Positions 9,914 through 18,195 of a stretch of 64,000 nucleotides of DNA are shown here, piece after piece (within the stretch, counting starts at the first letter, position 1; each line of letters starts with the position of its first letter). Position numbers and translations under genes: made by a program. This DNA is from Oharaeibacter diazotrophicus (GTDB taxonomy: Bacteria > Pseudomonadota > Alphaproteobacteria > Rhizobiales > Pleomorphomonadaceae): assembly GCF_004362745.1 (NCBI RefSeq), contig NZ_SNXY01000006.1, positions 1,760,114 through 1,824,113 of the forward strand, given 5' to 3'. The notes under the pieces were generated by a model that was not told where the DNA came from, did no database searches, and saw only the letters and a list, made by a program, of their open reading frames with translations.

Positions 9914-9950
9914 CCCTCCCCCCACCCTCTCCCCCACCCCCGTCCCCGCC

Positions 9951-10958
9951 ATGCTCGCCGTCGCCGCCCTCAACCGTCTCCTGATGGCCCTCGCCACGCT
10001 CTTCGGCGTCGCCGTGGTGGTGTTCGTGCTCTTGCGCGTCGTCCCCGGCGATCCGATCGCGATGATGATCGCGCCCGGCGCCAGCCCCGCCGACGTCGCG
10101 GCGCTGCGCGCCCGCTACGGGCTCGACGCCTCGATCCCGGTGCAGTTCTTGGTCTGGCTCGGCGCCGTCGCCGGCGGCGACTTCGGCACCTCGATCTCGC
10201 TGCGGCGCGACGTGCTGGAGCTCCTGGCCGAGCGGCTGCCGGCGACGCTCGAGCTCGCCGTCGCCGCGCTCGCCTTCGCGCTGGCGCTCGGCGGCACCGT
10301 GGCGGTGGTCGGCACGCTGGCGCGCCGCACGATCGGCGAGACGGTAGTCGACACCGTCAACGGCGTGTTCCTGGCGGTGCCCGACTTCGTCTGGGCGCTG
10401 GCGCTGGTGCTCCTCCTCGGCGTCGTCTTCCCGGTGTTCCCGCTGTCCGGCCGGATCGACCCCGGCGCCGACGTCGCCTTCGCGACACGCTTCTACCTGA
10501 CCGAGAGCCTCGTCACGCTCCGCTTCGACGTCTTCCTCGGCATCCTCGCGCACATGGCGATGCCGGTGCTGGCGCTCGGCTTCCCGTTGGCGGCGGTGAT
10601 CGCGCGGGTGCTGAAGGGCGCGCTCGCCGAGGCGATGGTGCAGGATTACGTGCTGCTCGCCCGCCTCAAGGGCATGTCGGACCTCCGGCTGATCCTGCAG
10701 GAGGCGCTGCGCAACGCCATCGGCCCAACCCTGGCGCTGACCGGCGTGCAGTTCACCTTCCTGATCGGCGGCACGGTGATCGTCGAGCGGATCTTCTCCT
10801 ATCCCGGCATCGGCAACATGGGCGTCGACGCCGTCATCAACCGCGACCTGCCGCTGATCCAGGGCCTCGTCCTCGTGTTCGGCACGCTGTTCATCCTGGT
10901 CAATCTCGCGACCGACCTCGCGGTCGCCGCCCTGAACCCGCGGCTGCGCCATGGCTGA
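9951..10958 (+). CDS. Oligopeptide-type ABC transporter, permease 1 (DppB-like)
   Basis: Inner-membrane permease, 335 residues, the usual size. Order: an N-terminal membrane helix (LATLFGVAVVVFVLLRVVPGDP with the family PGDP motif), a periplasmic loop, then five helices. The cytoplasmic EAA-type loop is seen as DYVLLARLKGMSDLRLILQE near residue 225. The C-terminus ends ATDLAVAALNPRLRHG, as in DppB. An alternative in-frame ATG at 9984 would remove part of the first helix, so 9951 is preferred, although no strong ribosome-binding site is visible. Confidence 0.93.
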   Translation: MLAVAALNRLLMALATLFGVAVVVFVLLRVVPGDPIAMMIAPGASPADVAALRARYGLDASIPVQFLVWLGAVAGGDFGTSISLRRDVLELLAERLPATLELAVAALAFALALGGTVAVVGTLARRTIGETVVDTVNGVFLAVPDFVWALALVLLLGVVFPVFPLSGRIDPGADVAFATRFYLTESLVTLRFDVFLGILAHMAMPVLALGFPLAAVIARVLKGALAEAMVQDYVLLARLKGMSDLRLILQEALRNAIGPTLALTGVQFTFLIGGTVIVERIFSYPGIGNMGVDAVINRDLPLIQGLVLVFGTLFILVNLATDLAVAALNPRLRHG

Positions 10959-11027
10959 GGCGCGCCCCCTTCCCTTCCGCCCCGCCCGCGCGCTCTACTC
11001 GACGCCGCGCCCCACCGGAGCGCAGTC

Positions 11028-11921
11028 ATGACCGACGTCACCCACCAGGGACCGGCCCCCGCCTTGTCGAGACCCCCGCTCCGCCTCCCCGCGCCGCTGC
11101 GCGATCCCAAGGTCGTCGTCGGCGGCGGCTTCGTGCTGTTCCTGGTGGTGCTCGCGGTGTTCGCGCCGTGGATCGCGCCGAAGGACCCGCTCGAGCAGGA
11201 CCTGATGCTCGGCACCCTGCCGCCGGTCGGCTTTTCCGGCGCCGAGCCCGGCTACCTCCTCGGCACCGACGACCTCGGCCGCGACGTGCTCTCGCGGGTG
11301 ATCCACGGCAGCCGGGTCGCGCTCACGGTCGCCTTCGTCGCCGCCAGCCTCGCGGCGCTTGTCGGCACCGGGCTCGGCCTGCTCGCCGGCTGGTACCGCG
11401 GCTGGATCGACGTGGTGGTGTCCCGCCTCGTCGACGTCTGGATGGCCTTCCCGCCAGTGCTGCTGTCGATCCTGCTGGTGGCGGTGATCGGGGCCGGCCT
11501 GCCGGCAGTGATCGCGGCGATCGTCATCATCGACTGGACGCGCTTCTGCCGGGTGGTGCGCGCCGAGACGATGGCGCAGGCCGGCCTCGACTACGTCACC
11601 GCCGCCCGCTCGGTCGGCTTCTCGCGCGGGCGGATCCTGGTCTCGGAGATCCTGCCCAACGTGGTGCCGGTGCTGATCGCCCTCGTCAGCCTCGAGATGG
11701 GCATCGCCGTCATCGTCGAGGCGATCCTGTCCTTCGTCGGCCTGTCGGTGTCGTCGGACACGCCGACCTGGGGTGGCATGATCGCCGAGGGCCGCCAGAT
11801 GGTCCGCCACGGCTGGTGGGTGCTGGCGGCGCCGCTGACGATGCTGTTCCTCACCGTCCTCGCCTTCAACCAGCTCGGCGACGGCCTGCGCCGCGCCCTC
11901 GACCCGGTGATGAAGCGATGA
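11028..11921 (+). CDS. Oligopeptide-type ABC transporter, permease 2 (DppC-like)
   Basis: Second membrane subunit, 297 residues. A cytoplasmic N-terminus precedes the first helix (VVVGGGFVLFLVVLAVFAPW). LGTDDLGRDVLSRVIHGSRV is the family signature near residue 85, and the EAA loop is RAETMAQAGLDYVTAARSVG. The C-terminus (FNQLGDGLRRALDPVMKR) is typical. It lies 69 bases after permease 1 and overlaps the next ATPase gene by the ATGA at 11918-11921, which indicates translational coupling. Confidence 0.94.
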   Translation: MTDVTHQGPAPALSRPPLRLPAPLRDPKVVVGGGFVLFLVVLAVFAPWIAPKDPLEQDLMLGTLPPVGFSGAEPGYLLGTDDLGRDVLSRVIHGSRVALTVAFVAASLAALVGTGLGLLAGWYRGWIDVVVSRLVDVWMAFPPVLLSILLVAVIGAGLPAVIAAIVIIDWTRFCRVVRAETMAQAGLDYVTAARSVGFSRGRILVSEILPNVVPVLIALVSLEMGIAVIVEAILSFVGLSVSSDTPTWGGMIAEGRQMVRHGWWVLAAPLTMLFLTVLAFNQLGDGLRRALDPVMKR

Positions 11922-12802
11922 GCGCGCCCCTCCTGGACATCGTCGGCCTCTCAGCCGTCTCCGACCGCGACGGCGGCGCCCCGGTGCTCTCCGACGTCTC
12001 GCTGCGGCTGGAACGCGGCCGCGTCCGCGGCCTCGTCGGCGAGAGCGGCGCCGGCAAGTCCACGATCGCCAAGGCGCTGCTCGGCATCCTGCCGCGCACC
12101 GTGCGCGTCGTCGGCGGCCACGTCCTGTTCGAGGGTCGCGACCTCCTCGCCATGGCCGCCGCCGAGCGTCGCCGCGTCCTCGGCACCGAGATCGTCCTGA
12201 TCCCGCAGGACCCGATGACCTCGCTGAACCCGTCGCGGCGGATCGGCGCCCAGATCGTCGACGGCCTCGTGGTCGGCCGCGGCCTCGGCCGGCGCGAGGC
12301 GACGGCGCGCGCCGCCGCCATGCTCGCCGAAGTGCAGATCCGCGATCCCGAGCGGGTGATGCGGTCCTATCCGCACGAGCTCTCCGGCGGCATGCGCCAG
12401 CGCGTGCTGATCGCTGCCGCCTTCGTGATGGAGCCGAAGCTGGTGGTCGCCGACGAGCCGACCACCGCCCTCGACGTCACCGTGCAGAAGCAGATCCTGC
12501 GCCTGATCCGCGGCCTGCAGGAGGCCCACGGCACCGCCGTCGTCTTCGTCACCCACGATCTCGGCGTCGTCGCCAAGATCTGCGACGACGTCACGCTCCT
12601 GTGGACCGGCCGCGTCGTCGAGGCCGGCCCGGTCGAGGCGATGCTGACGCGCCCGACCCACCCCTACACCCGCGCGCTGATCGCCGCGAGCCCGCGTCAC
12701 GACCGTCCCGAGGAGGGCCTCGCGCCCGTGCCCGAGGCGGTGTTCGCGGGGCTCCGCCGCGAGGCCGCCGCGCTCGACGGAGAACCGCGCCATGGCCGCT
12801 GA
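11918..12802 (+). CDS. Oligopeptide-type ABC transporter, ATPase 1 (DppD-like)
   Basis: ATP-binding subunit, 294 residues. Walker A is GESGAGKST, the Q-loop IPQDPMTSLNP, the signature LSGGMRQRVLIA, Walker B LVVADEPTTALD and the H-loop VTHDLGVV. The C-terminal oligopeptide-transporter tail (HPYTRALIAASPRHD) is present. It forms a heterodimer with the next gene product beneath the two permeases. The start overlaps the permease stop by 4 bases. Confidence 0.95.
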   Translation: MSAPLLDIVGLSAVSDRDGGAPVLSDVSLRLERGRVRGLVGESGAGKSTIAKALLGILPRTVRVVGGHVLFEGRDLLAMAAAERRRVLGTEIVLIPQDPMTSLNPSRRIGAQIVDGLVVGRGLGRREATARAAAMLAEVQIRDPERVMRSYPHELSGGMRQRVLIAAAFVMEPKLVVADEPTTALDVTVQKQILRLIRGLQEAHGTAVVFVTHDLGVVAKICDDVTLLWTGRVVEAGPVEAMLTRPTHPYTRALIAASPRHDRPEEGLAPVPEAVFAGLRREAAALDGEPRHGR

Positions 12803-13631
12803 CCTGATCGTCGCCACCGGCGTCGAGGTCGTCTACGGCGCCCGCCGCGGCCTGTTCGGCGACCGGCCCGGCACCCGCGTCCTGCACGGCGTCGACGTCC
12901 GCGTCGGCCGCGGCGAGACCGTCGGCATCGTCGGCGAGAGCGGTTCGGGCAAGACCACGCTCGGCCGCGCCCTGATCCGCCTCGTCGAGCCCTCGGCCGG
13001 CCGCGTCGTCTTCGACGGCACCGACGTCACGCACATGGGCGAGGACGCGCTCCGGCCGCTGCGCCGGCGCATGCAGATGATCTTCCAGGACCCGATGGCC
13101 TGCCTCAACCCGCGGCACACCATCCGGCGCATCCTCGAGGGCCCGCTCCGCCTGCACGGCCTCGCCACCGACGCGATTTCCGCCGGCCGGCGCGTCGCCG
13201 CCATGCTCGACAAGGTCGGCCTGCCGCAGGCGGTGCTGGAGCGCCATCCCCACGAACTCTCCGGCGGCCAGCGCCAGCGCGTCGGCATCGCGCGCGCCGC
13301 GGTGCTGGAGCCCGATTTCGTGCTCGCCGACGAGATCGTCTCCGGCCTCGACGTCTCCACCCAGGCCCAGGTGCTGCGCCTGCTCAAGGACCTCTCGGCC
13401 GACATGGGCCTCTCCATGGCCTTCATCAGCCACGACCTCTCCGTCGTCCGCGCCGTCTGCGACCGCGTCTACGTGATGCGCCACGGCGTGATCGTCGAGG
13501 AGGGCCGCTGCGAGGAGCTGTTCGCCGCGCCGAAGGCCCCCTACACCCGCGCGCTGATCGACGCCGTGCCGCTGCCCGAGATCGACCCGGGCTGGCTCGA
13601 TCGCCGCACCGACTTCGAGGACGCCGCCTGA
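12792..13631 (+). CDS. Oligopeptide-type ABC transporter, ATPase 2 (DppF-like)
   Basis: Second ATPase of the transporter, 279 residues, overlapping the first by 11 bases. Walker A is GESGSGKTT, the Q-loop FQDPMACLNPRH and the signature [12 protein letters not shown]. Walker B is unusual: VLADEIVSGLD, where the common form is DEPTSALD, although the catalytic Glu is kept. The H-loop is SHDLSVV. The C-terminal tail APYTRALIDAVPLPE is typical of the family. It completes a SBP-permease-permease-ATPase-ATPase set. Confidence 0.94.
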   Translation: MAADLIVATGVEVVYGARRGLFGDRPGTRVLHGVDVRVGRGETVGIVGESGSGKTTLGRALIRLVEPSAGRVVFDGTDVTHMGEDALRPLRRRMQMIFQDPMACLNPRHTIRRILEGPLRLHGLATDAISAGRRVAAMLDKVGLPQAVLERHPHELSGGQRQRVGIARAAVLEPDFVLADEIVSGLDVSTQAQVLRLLKDLSADMGLSMAFISHDLSVVRAVCDRVYVMRHGVIVEEGRCEELFAAPKAPYTRALIDAVPLPEIDPGWLDRRTDFEDAA

Positions 13632-13762
13632 CCCGGACGGTCGGCGGCGGAACGGACGACATCCACGACACCGGCACCGGGGCCGCGGGCCTCCGGCGCG
13701 ACGGGACGGCTTCGCGTCGCCCCGACGGATCGCCCGCGTCTCGCCGAGGAGGACGACCACCG

Positions 13763-14359
13763 ATGCCCCGTACCAGCCTGCCCCTCGCCGCCGCGCTCGT
13801 CGCGGCCCTGTCGCTGCCCGCCGCCGCCGAGGGCATCCCCGGCATGCGCGGCCACGACCACACCGGCGTCACCGTGCCGGACATGAAGGAGGCGGTGTCC
13901 TTCTTCGTCGACGTGGTCGGCTGCAAGAAGGCGATGACCTTCGGGCCGTTCGCCGACGACAAGGGCACCTTCATGACCGACGCCCTCGGCGTCGACGCCA
14001 AGGCGGTGATCGAGGAGATCACGCTGGTGCGCTGCGGCTACGGCTCCAACATCGAGCTGTTCAAGTACACCGCGCCCGACCAGACTACGCTGAAGCAGAA
14101 GAACAGCGACGTCGGCGCCTTCCACGTCGCCTTCTACGTCGACGACGTCGCCGCGGCGAAGGCCTACCTCGAGTCCAAGGGCGTCGCGACGCGCCTCGGC
14201 CCGATCCCGGTCGACCAGGGCCCGGCGGCCGGCCAGACCATCCTCTACTTCCAGGCGCCTTGGGGCATGCAGCTCGAGGCGATCAGCTATCCGAAGGGCA
14301 TGGCCTACGAACAGGGGGCGGAGACGGTGCTGTGGAGCCCGAAGGACCCCGCGAAGTGA
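13763..14359 (+). CDS. Exported VOC-superfamily (glyoxalase/dioxygenase fold) protein
   Basis: 198 residues. A signal peptide is visible (about residues 1-23, LAAALVAALSLPAAAEG), so the protein is probably periplasmic, which is uncommon for this superfamily. Two beta-alpha-beta-beta-beta modules follow: HDHTGVTVPDMKEAVSFFVD and FHVAFYVDDVAAAKAYLESK. The likely metal ligands are the His in each first strand and Glu in MQLEAISYP near the end. It lies 131 bases after the transporter ATPase, on the same strand, and is followed 29 bases later by a cupin gene. A role in handling the transported compound is plausible but the reaction is unknown. Confidence 0.82.
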   Translation: MPRTSLPLAAALVAALSLPAAAEGIPGMRGHDHTGVTVPDMKEAVSFFVDVVGCKKAMTFGPFADDKGTFMTDALGVDAKAVIEEITLVRCGYGSNIELFKYTAPDQTTLKQKNSDVGAFHVAFYVDDVAAAKAYLESKGVATRLGPIPVDQGPAAGQTILYFQAPWGMQLEAISYPKGMAYEQGAETVLWSPKDPAK

Positions 14360-14388
14360 TAACGTCTCGCCATAGGGAGGACAGGACG

Positions 14389-14838
14389 ATGGCGGATCTC
14401 GAGAAGGGCATCACCCGCGACGGCGAGGGCTTCGCCGGCACCGAATGGAACATCCTCGGGCAGGTCTATTTCCCGAAGGCGAGCTGCGACAGCACCTTCG
14501 CCTTCGAGACCAATAGCGAGCCCGGCCAGTTCGTGCCGGTGCACGTGCACCCGACCCAGGACGAGTTCATCCTGGTTCAGGAGGGCGAACTCGACCTGAA
14601 ACTCGACGGCGTCTGGACCAAGGCGCGCGCCGGCGACCTCGTGCGCATGCCGCGCGGCATCCCGCACGGCTACTTCAACAAGGGCGACGTCCCCGCCCGC
14701 GCCCTGTTCTGGGTCTCGCCGGCCGGCAAGCTCGAAGATCTGTTCCGCGCCCTCGACAAGCTCTCGGACATCCCGGAGATCATCCGCCTCTCCGCCGAGC
14801 ACGACGTCGACTTCCTCCCCGAGGAAGCCAACGCCTGA
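14389..14838 (+). CDS. Cupin-domain protein
   Basis: Small single-domain cupin of 149 residues. The first cupin motif reads PVHVHPTQDEFILVQEGELD (His, His and Glu metal ligands). The second is seen as GDLVRMPRGIPHGYFN with its His. No signal peptide was found, so it is probably cytoplasmic. The start at 14389 follows AGGGAGG at a spacing of 8. It is the last gene of the same-strand group that begins at 7925. Such cupins can be isomerases, dioxygenases or sensors, and the sequence does not decide between them. Confidence 0.85.
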   Translation: MADLEKGITRDGEGFAGTEWNILGQVYFPKASCDSTFAFETNSEPGQFVPVHVHPTQDEFILVQEGELDLKLDGVWTKARAGDLVRMPRGIPHGYFNKGDVPARALFWVSPAGKLEDLFRALDKLSDIPEIIRLSAEHDVDFLPEEANA

Positions 14839-14860
14839 CGGCGCGAAGCACGGACGAAGA

Positions 14861-14892
14861 CCGCGGGGCACCCGGAGACGGCAGCCCCGCGG
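14861..14892. terminator. Hairpin between convergent cupin and thioesterase genes
   Basis: Perfect 8-base inverted repeat CCGCGGGG/CCCCGCGG with a 16-base loop, between two converging stop codons (14838 and 14902). It could stop transcription from both sides. There is no T-run, so factor-independent termination is uncertain. Confidence 0.45.
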
Positions 14893-14901
14893 GCGTGCGC
14901 C

Positions 14902-15363
14902 TCAACCCGCCGTTTCGGCGCGGTAGCGCTCGAGCGCGGCGCGCAGGTCGTCCGGGATCGCGATTGCCTTGTGTTCGACGAGGTCGGTGCACACCACCAC
15001 GAGACGGCCGCGCAGCGCCTCGCGGCCGTCCTTCAGCGCGTGCAGCGTCAGCGCGAAGGAGGCGCCGCCGATCCGCGTCAGCACCACCGCCACCTCCATC
15101 TCGTCGCCCATGAAGCCGGGCGACAGGAAGTCGGCGCTGGCGTGGGCGTAGCCGAGGCCGACGCGGCGGTCACGCATGTAGGCGTGGTAGTCGAGCCCGA
15201 GCCTCGCCGGGTACCAGTCCTCGACCACGCCGTTGAAAATGTCGAAGTAGTTCGGCGTGTAGACGATGCCCGCGGGGTCGCAGTGCCCCCAGCGGATCTT
15301 CACCGTCGTCCGCCACAGCGCCGGATGCAGCGTCCCGGCCTCGATGCGCTCGATCTTCGACAT
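14902..15363 (-). CDS. Acyl-CoA thioesterase, 4-hydroxybenzoyl-CoA thioesterase type
   Basis: Hotdog-fold thioesterase of 153 residues that would hydrolyse an (aryl)acyl-CoA to acid plus CoA in the cytoplasm. The 4HBT signature with the catalytic Asp is RWGHCDPAGIVYTPNYFDIF (Asp at about residue 29), and the central helix follows. The length is normal. It converges on the cupin gene. Aryl-acetyl-CoA made by the nearby IorAB would be a fitting substrate, but that is inference from position only. Confidence 0.9.
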   Translation of the reverse strand: MSKIERIEAGTLHPALWRTTVKIRWGHCDPAGIVYTPNYFDIFNGVVEDWYPARLGLDYHAYMRDRRVGLGYAHASADFLSPGFMGDEMEVAVVLTRIGGASFALTLHALKDGREALRGRLVVVCTDLVEHKAIAIPDDLRAALERYRAETAG

Positions 15364-15774
15364 GTCCCGCCCCGGAAACCGGCCGTTTCTCCGCGGCCGC
15401 GTGGCGCGGACCTTTGGCAGAACCCGCCCCGAAACTCAACCGGCCGCTTGGTCGAAGCGGCGGGGATCGGCGGTCATCCCTGCGGCGTCGGTTCGATTTG
15501 CCTTCCGCCGGCGGGCATGCGGCTGCCAGGGCGTTCTCCGACCAAGCTGCAAGACTTGGTCGATGAGAGAATGCTGGAGCATATCGAATCTGGTGCGGTA
15601 TCTCGTCGACCGGACGATTCCGTCAGGTCGGAAGGCGCTCCAGGTGACGCGGTACCCACGGACTGCCGGGTCGCCGGGGCGCGACGCATCCTCGCGACCG
15701 CCGCGACCGACGCCGAGGGCATCGCGGCGCGACCGCCCCGTCGCCGGGGCATCGGGCCGGCACGGAGAGGGACG
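15364..15774. other. Gene-free stretch upstream of the FkbM gene
   Basis: 411 bases with no convincing reading frame. It contains one clean hairpin, CGACCAAG/CTTGGTCG (15539-15546 with 15555-15562, loop CTGCAAGA), with no T-run after it. Several open frames cross it but none has codon use or a family match that I trust. GGAGAGGG precedes the next gene. Confidence 0.4.
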
Positions 15775-16500
15775 ATGATCGCTGGAGCAACATTCCTCAG
15801 GCGGATCGCCGAGGTCCTGGCGCGGGGCCGGATGGTCAGGCGCCGACTGCCCAACGGGGTCGCCATCTACGTCACGCCGGACAGCCAACTCGGCTACCTC
15901 AGGTCCCGTCTGGACGATCGGATGCTGCGGATCGCGTGGGAGACCGTGACGCCGTCGTCGGTCGTCTGGGACATCGGCGCCAACTGCGGCGTGTTCGCCT
16001 TCGGCTGCGCAGGGGCCCGCAGCATCGTCGCCGTCGAGCCGGATCCGTTTCTCTGCCATGTGGTGCAGCGCTCGATGGCCCTGAACGGCGTCGCGGTGAA
16101 ACTGGTCGCCGCCGCGGCGGCTTCGGCGGTCGGCCTCGCCGAGTTCTCGATCGCTGCGCGCGGGCGGGCCTCGAACCATCTGACGCGCGTGGGCGGGCGC
16201 AGTCAGGCGGGCGGCGAGCGCGCGCGCATCCTGGTCCCGACGATCACCTTGGACGGGCTCCTGGACGTCTCCGCTCCGCCGACGCTCCTCAAGATCGACG
16301 TCGAAGGCGCCGAGGTCGACGTGTTGCGCGGCGCCCGCCGCGTGCTGTCCGAAGCGAGACCGGCGATCCACCTCGAGGTCGATCAGTCCACGGAGAGCGA
16401 CTGCAGGGCCATCCTCGAGGCCGCCGACTACGACACCACCGCCCTCGACGAGATGAACTGGTTCTGCGTCCCGCGCCGACGCCTCACCGCCGCCGCCTGA
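15775..16500 (+). CDS. FkbM-family methyltransferase
   Basis: SAM-dependent methyltransferase of 241 residues. The SAM-binding motif I is VWDIGANCGVFAFGCA near residue 63, acidic motif II is IVAVEPDPF, and the FkbM signature is LLKIDVEGAEVDVLRGA near residue 175. FkbM enzymes O-methylate sugars or polyketides; the substrate here is not evident. The ATG at 15775 has GGAGAGGG upstream. It overlaps the convergent AraC gene by 17 bases at the 3' end. It stands alone and has no obvious link to the catabolic genes around it. Confidence 0.88.
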   Translation: MIAGATFLRRIAEVLARGRMVRRRLPNGVAIYVTPDSQLGYLRSRLDDRMLRIAWETVTPSSVVWDIGANCGVFAFGCAGARSIVAVEPDPFLCHVVQRSMALNGVAVKLVAAAAASAVGLAEFSIAARGRASNHLTRVGGRSQAGGERARILVPTITLDGLLDVSAPPTLLKIDVEGAEVDVLRGARRVLSEARPAIHLEVDQSTESDCRAILEAADYDTTALDEMNWFCVPRRRLTAAA

Positions 16501-17467
16501 GCGTCTCCGACGGGCTCTCGCCGAAGCGCTCCCGATAGGCGGCCGCCGCGCGGCCGAGGTGGCCGAAGCCGGCCGCGAAGGCGATGTCGGCGACCAGCGC
16601 CGGGCCGTCGGGGTCGAGCAGGCCCGCGCGCAGGCGCTCGAGCCGGGCGGCCTGCAGTGCCTCGGTGATCGTGTGTCCGCGCGCCCGCCGGAATGCGTCC
16701 TGGAGCGAGCGCAGGCAGACGCCCGCCGCGGCGGCGACGTCTGCGGTCGAGATCGCCCGGCCCGCGTTCTCGGCGATGAACGCCTCGGCGCGGCGCACCG
16801 CGGCCGGCGCCGGAGCGGCCGTCGGGCGGGCCAGCACGTCGGTGCGGTCGTGCCGCAGCCCGGCCAGCATCAGCGTCGTCACCCCGTCGCGCAGCGTGGC
16901 GAGATAGGCGGCCGGCAGCCGGGCGCCGGCGTCGGCAGCCGCCAGCAGCGCCGCCGCCTGCCGTTGCAGCGCCATGCCGACGGGACCGTCGAGGTCGACT
17001 GCGGTGTCGAAGGCCGGCGCCGCGGCCGGCCGGTCGGCGAGCGCACCGTAGCGCGCGGCCATCGCTTCGCGCTCCACCAGCACGATCAGCTTCTCGCAGC
17101 CGGCCTGCCAGGTCATCCGCGTCGCCAGCATCGGCGACAGCACGGAGGCCGTCCGCCCCGCCTCGGCCTCGGCGACCCGCGTACCGCAGCGCACCCGCGC
17201 CCGGCCCTTCAGCGGAATCTGCAGCAGATAGAAACGCGCGAGTTCGCCGGGGTCGATCTCCACCGTCGCGCCGTAGGCGACGTAGTTGACCGAGAAGTCG
17301 CCGAAGGTCGCGGCGTGGTGGCGGGCGTGGAAGCCCTCGGCGCGCCGCTCCAGCGGGCTCAGGAAATGCGGACAGAAGATCCGCCCGATCGCCTCGCGCG
17401 CCTCGTCGGGCCGGCGCGTGTCGACGACGGCGTTGCGGGCGAGCGGCAGGTCGGGCGTCGGCGTCAT
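16484..17467 (-). CDS. AraC-family transcriptional regulator
   Basis: 327 residues. The N-terminal AraC-binding-like domain covers about residues 20-190 (FGDFSVNYVAYGATVEI; YLLQIPLKGRARVRCG), and two C-terminal helix-turn-helix motifs follow (ISTADVAAAAGVCLRSLQDAFRRARG and LVADIAFAAGFGHLGRAAAA-type). The layout matches FeaR/XylS-like activators of aromatic catabolism. It is divergent from the flavin reductase gene with a 122-base control region between them. In iif indole-oxidation clusters an AraC-type activator (IifR) occupies this role. This gene is likely its functional counterpart, by context. Confidence 0.92.
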   Translation of the reverse strand: MTPTPDLPLARNAVVDTRRPDEAREAIGRIFCPHFLSPLERRAEGFHARHHAATFGDFSVNYVAYGATVEIDPGELARFYLLQIPLKGRARVRCGTRVAEAEAGRTASVLSPMLATRMTWQAGCEKLIVLVEREAMAARYGALADRPAAAPAFDTAVDLDGPVGMALQRQAAALLAAADAGARLPAAYLATLRDGVTTLMLAGLRHDRTDVLARPTAAPAPAAVRRAEAFIAENAGRAISTADVAAAAGVCLRSLQDAFRRARGHTITEALQAARLERLRAGLLDPDGPALVADIAFAAGFGHLGRAAAAYRERFGESPSETLRRRR

Positions 17468-17497
17468 CGCGACCCTCCTCGGATCCCCGCGCGAAGC

Positions 17498-17524
17498 GGA
17501 CAGCCTCCCTCGCCGCGCGGATAG
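17498..17524. repeat. 27-base direct repeat, copy 1
   Basis: GGACAGCC-N4-TCGCCGCGCGGATAG in the araC/flavin-reductase promoter region. It matches 24 of 27 bases with 18109-18135, where it forms the last codons and stop of the flavin reductase. GGATCC precedes both copies. The cause (duplication, recombination or shared binding site) is not known. Confidence 0.6.
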
Positions 17525-17589
17525 AACCGGCCGAAATCCGGCACCCTACTGATGATAGTTGAAACTTGAACGAAGAGGAAGCGTCGACC

Positions 17590-18135
17590 ATGGACATCGC
17601 CGCCTCGAGGGACGCCTTCCGTACCGGCATGCGCCGCGTCGCCGGGGCCGTCACCATCGTCACCACCGCCGACGCCGCCGGCGAGCGCCGCGGCGCCACC
17701 GCCACCGCGGTCTGCTCGCTGACCGTCGACCCACCCGCCGTGATCGCCTGCATCGCCCGCGACAGCGCCGTCGGCCGAATGGCGCCGGAGAGCGGCATCT
17801 TCACCGTCAACGTCCTGACGGGCGACCAGCGCCCGGTCGCCGAGACCTTCGCCGGCCGCACCGGACACGTCGGCGACGAGCGCTTCGCCGTCGGCGACTG
17901 GACCGCCGGCGCCCTCGGCGCGCCGCGGCTCGCCGGCGCCGTCGCCGCCTTCGAATGCCGGCTCGAGAAGGCGGTCGAATTCGCCACCCACGTCGTCCTG
18001 TTCGGCGCCGTCGTCGGCACCGTCCTCGGCCCGGCCGGGCTCGCGCCGCTCGTCTACGTCGACGGCCGCTTCGCCGGCGTCGCCGATGCCGACGTCGACG
18101 CCGGATCCGGACAGCCGGACTCGCCGCGCGGATAG
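17590..18135 (+). CDS. Flavin reductase (NAD(P)H:flavin oxidoreductase, monooxygenase partner)
   Basis: 181-residue split-barrel flavin reductase of the HpaC/StyB/IifD class. It supplies reduced flavin to a two-component monooxygenase, here most likely the StyA-like protein two genes downstream. Family motifs seen are FRTGMRRVAGAVTIVTT at the N-terminus, GATATAVCSLTVDPPAVIAC and FTVNVLTGDQ. A short tail is built by the direct repeat. The ATG at 17590 follows AGAGGA; a TTG at 17566 lies upstream of that site and is rejected. First gene of a three-gene set (reductase, SDR, oxygenase). Confidence 0.92.
   Translation: MDIAASRDAFRTGMRRVAGAVTIVTTADAAGERRGATATAVCSLTVDPPAVIACIARDSAVGRMAPESGIFTVNVLTGDQRPVAETFAGRTGHVGDERFAVGDWTAGALGAPRLAGAVAAFECRLEKAVEFATHVVLFGAVVGTVLGPAGLAPLVYVDGRFAGVADADVDAGSGQPDSPRG
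18109..18135. repeat. 27-base direct repeat, copy 2
   Basis: Second copy of the repeat at 17498, overlapping the 3' end and stop codon of the flavin reductase gene. Together the two copies bracket that gene. Confidence 0.6.
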
Positions 18136-18195
18136 CGGGACGCCGCGGGCGCCCCGACCATCGGGGCATTCCGGATCGGGACGGGAGGATCTGAC

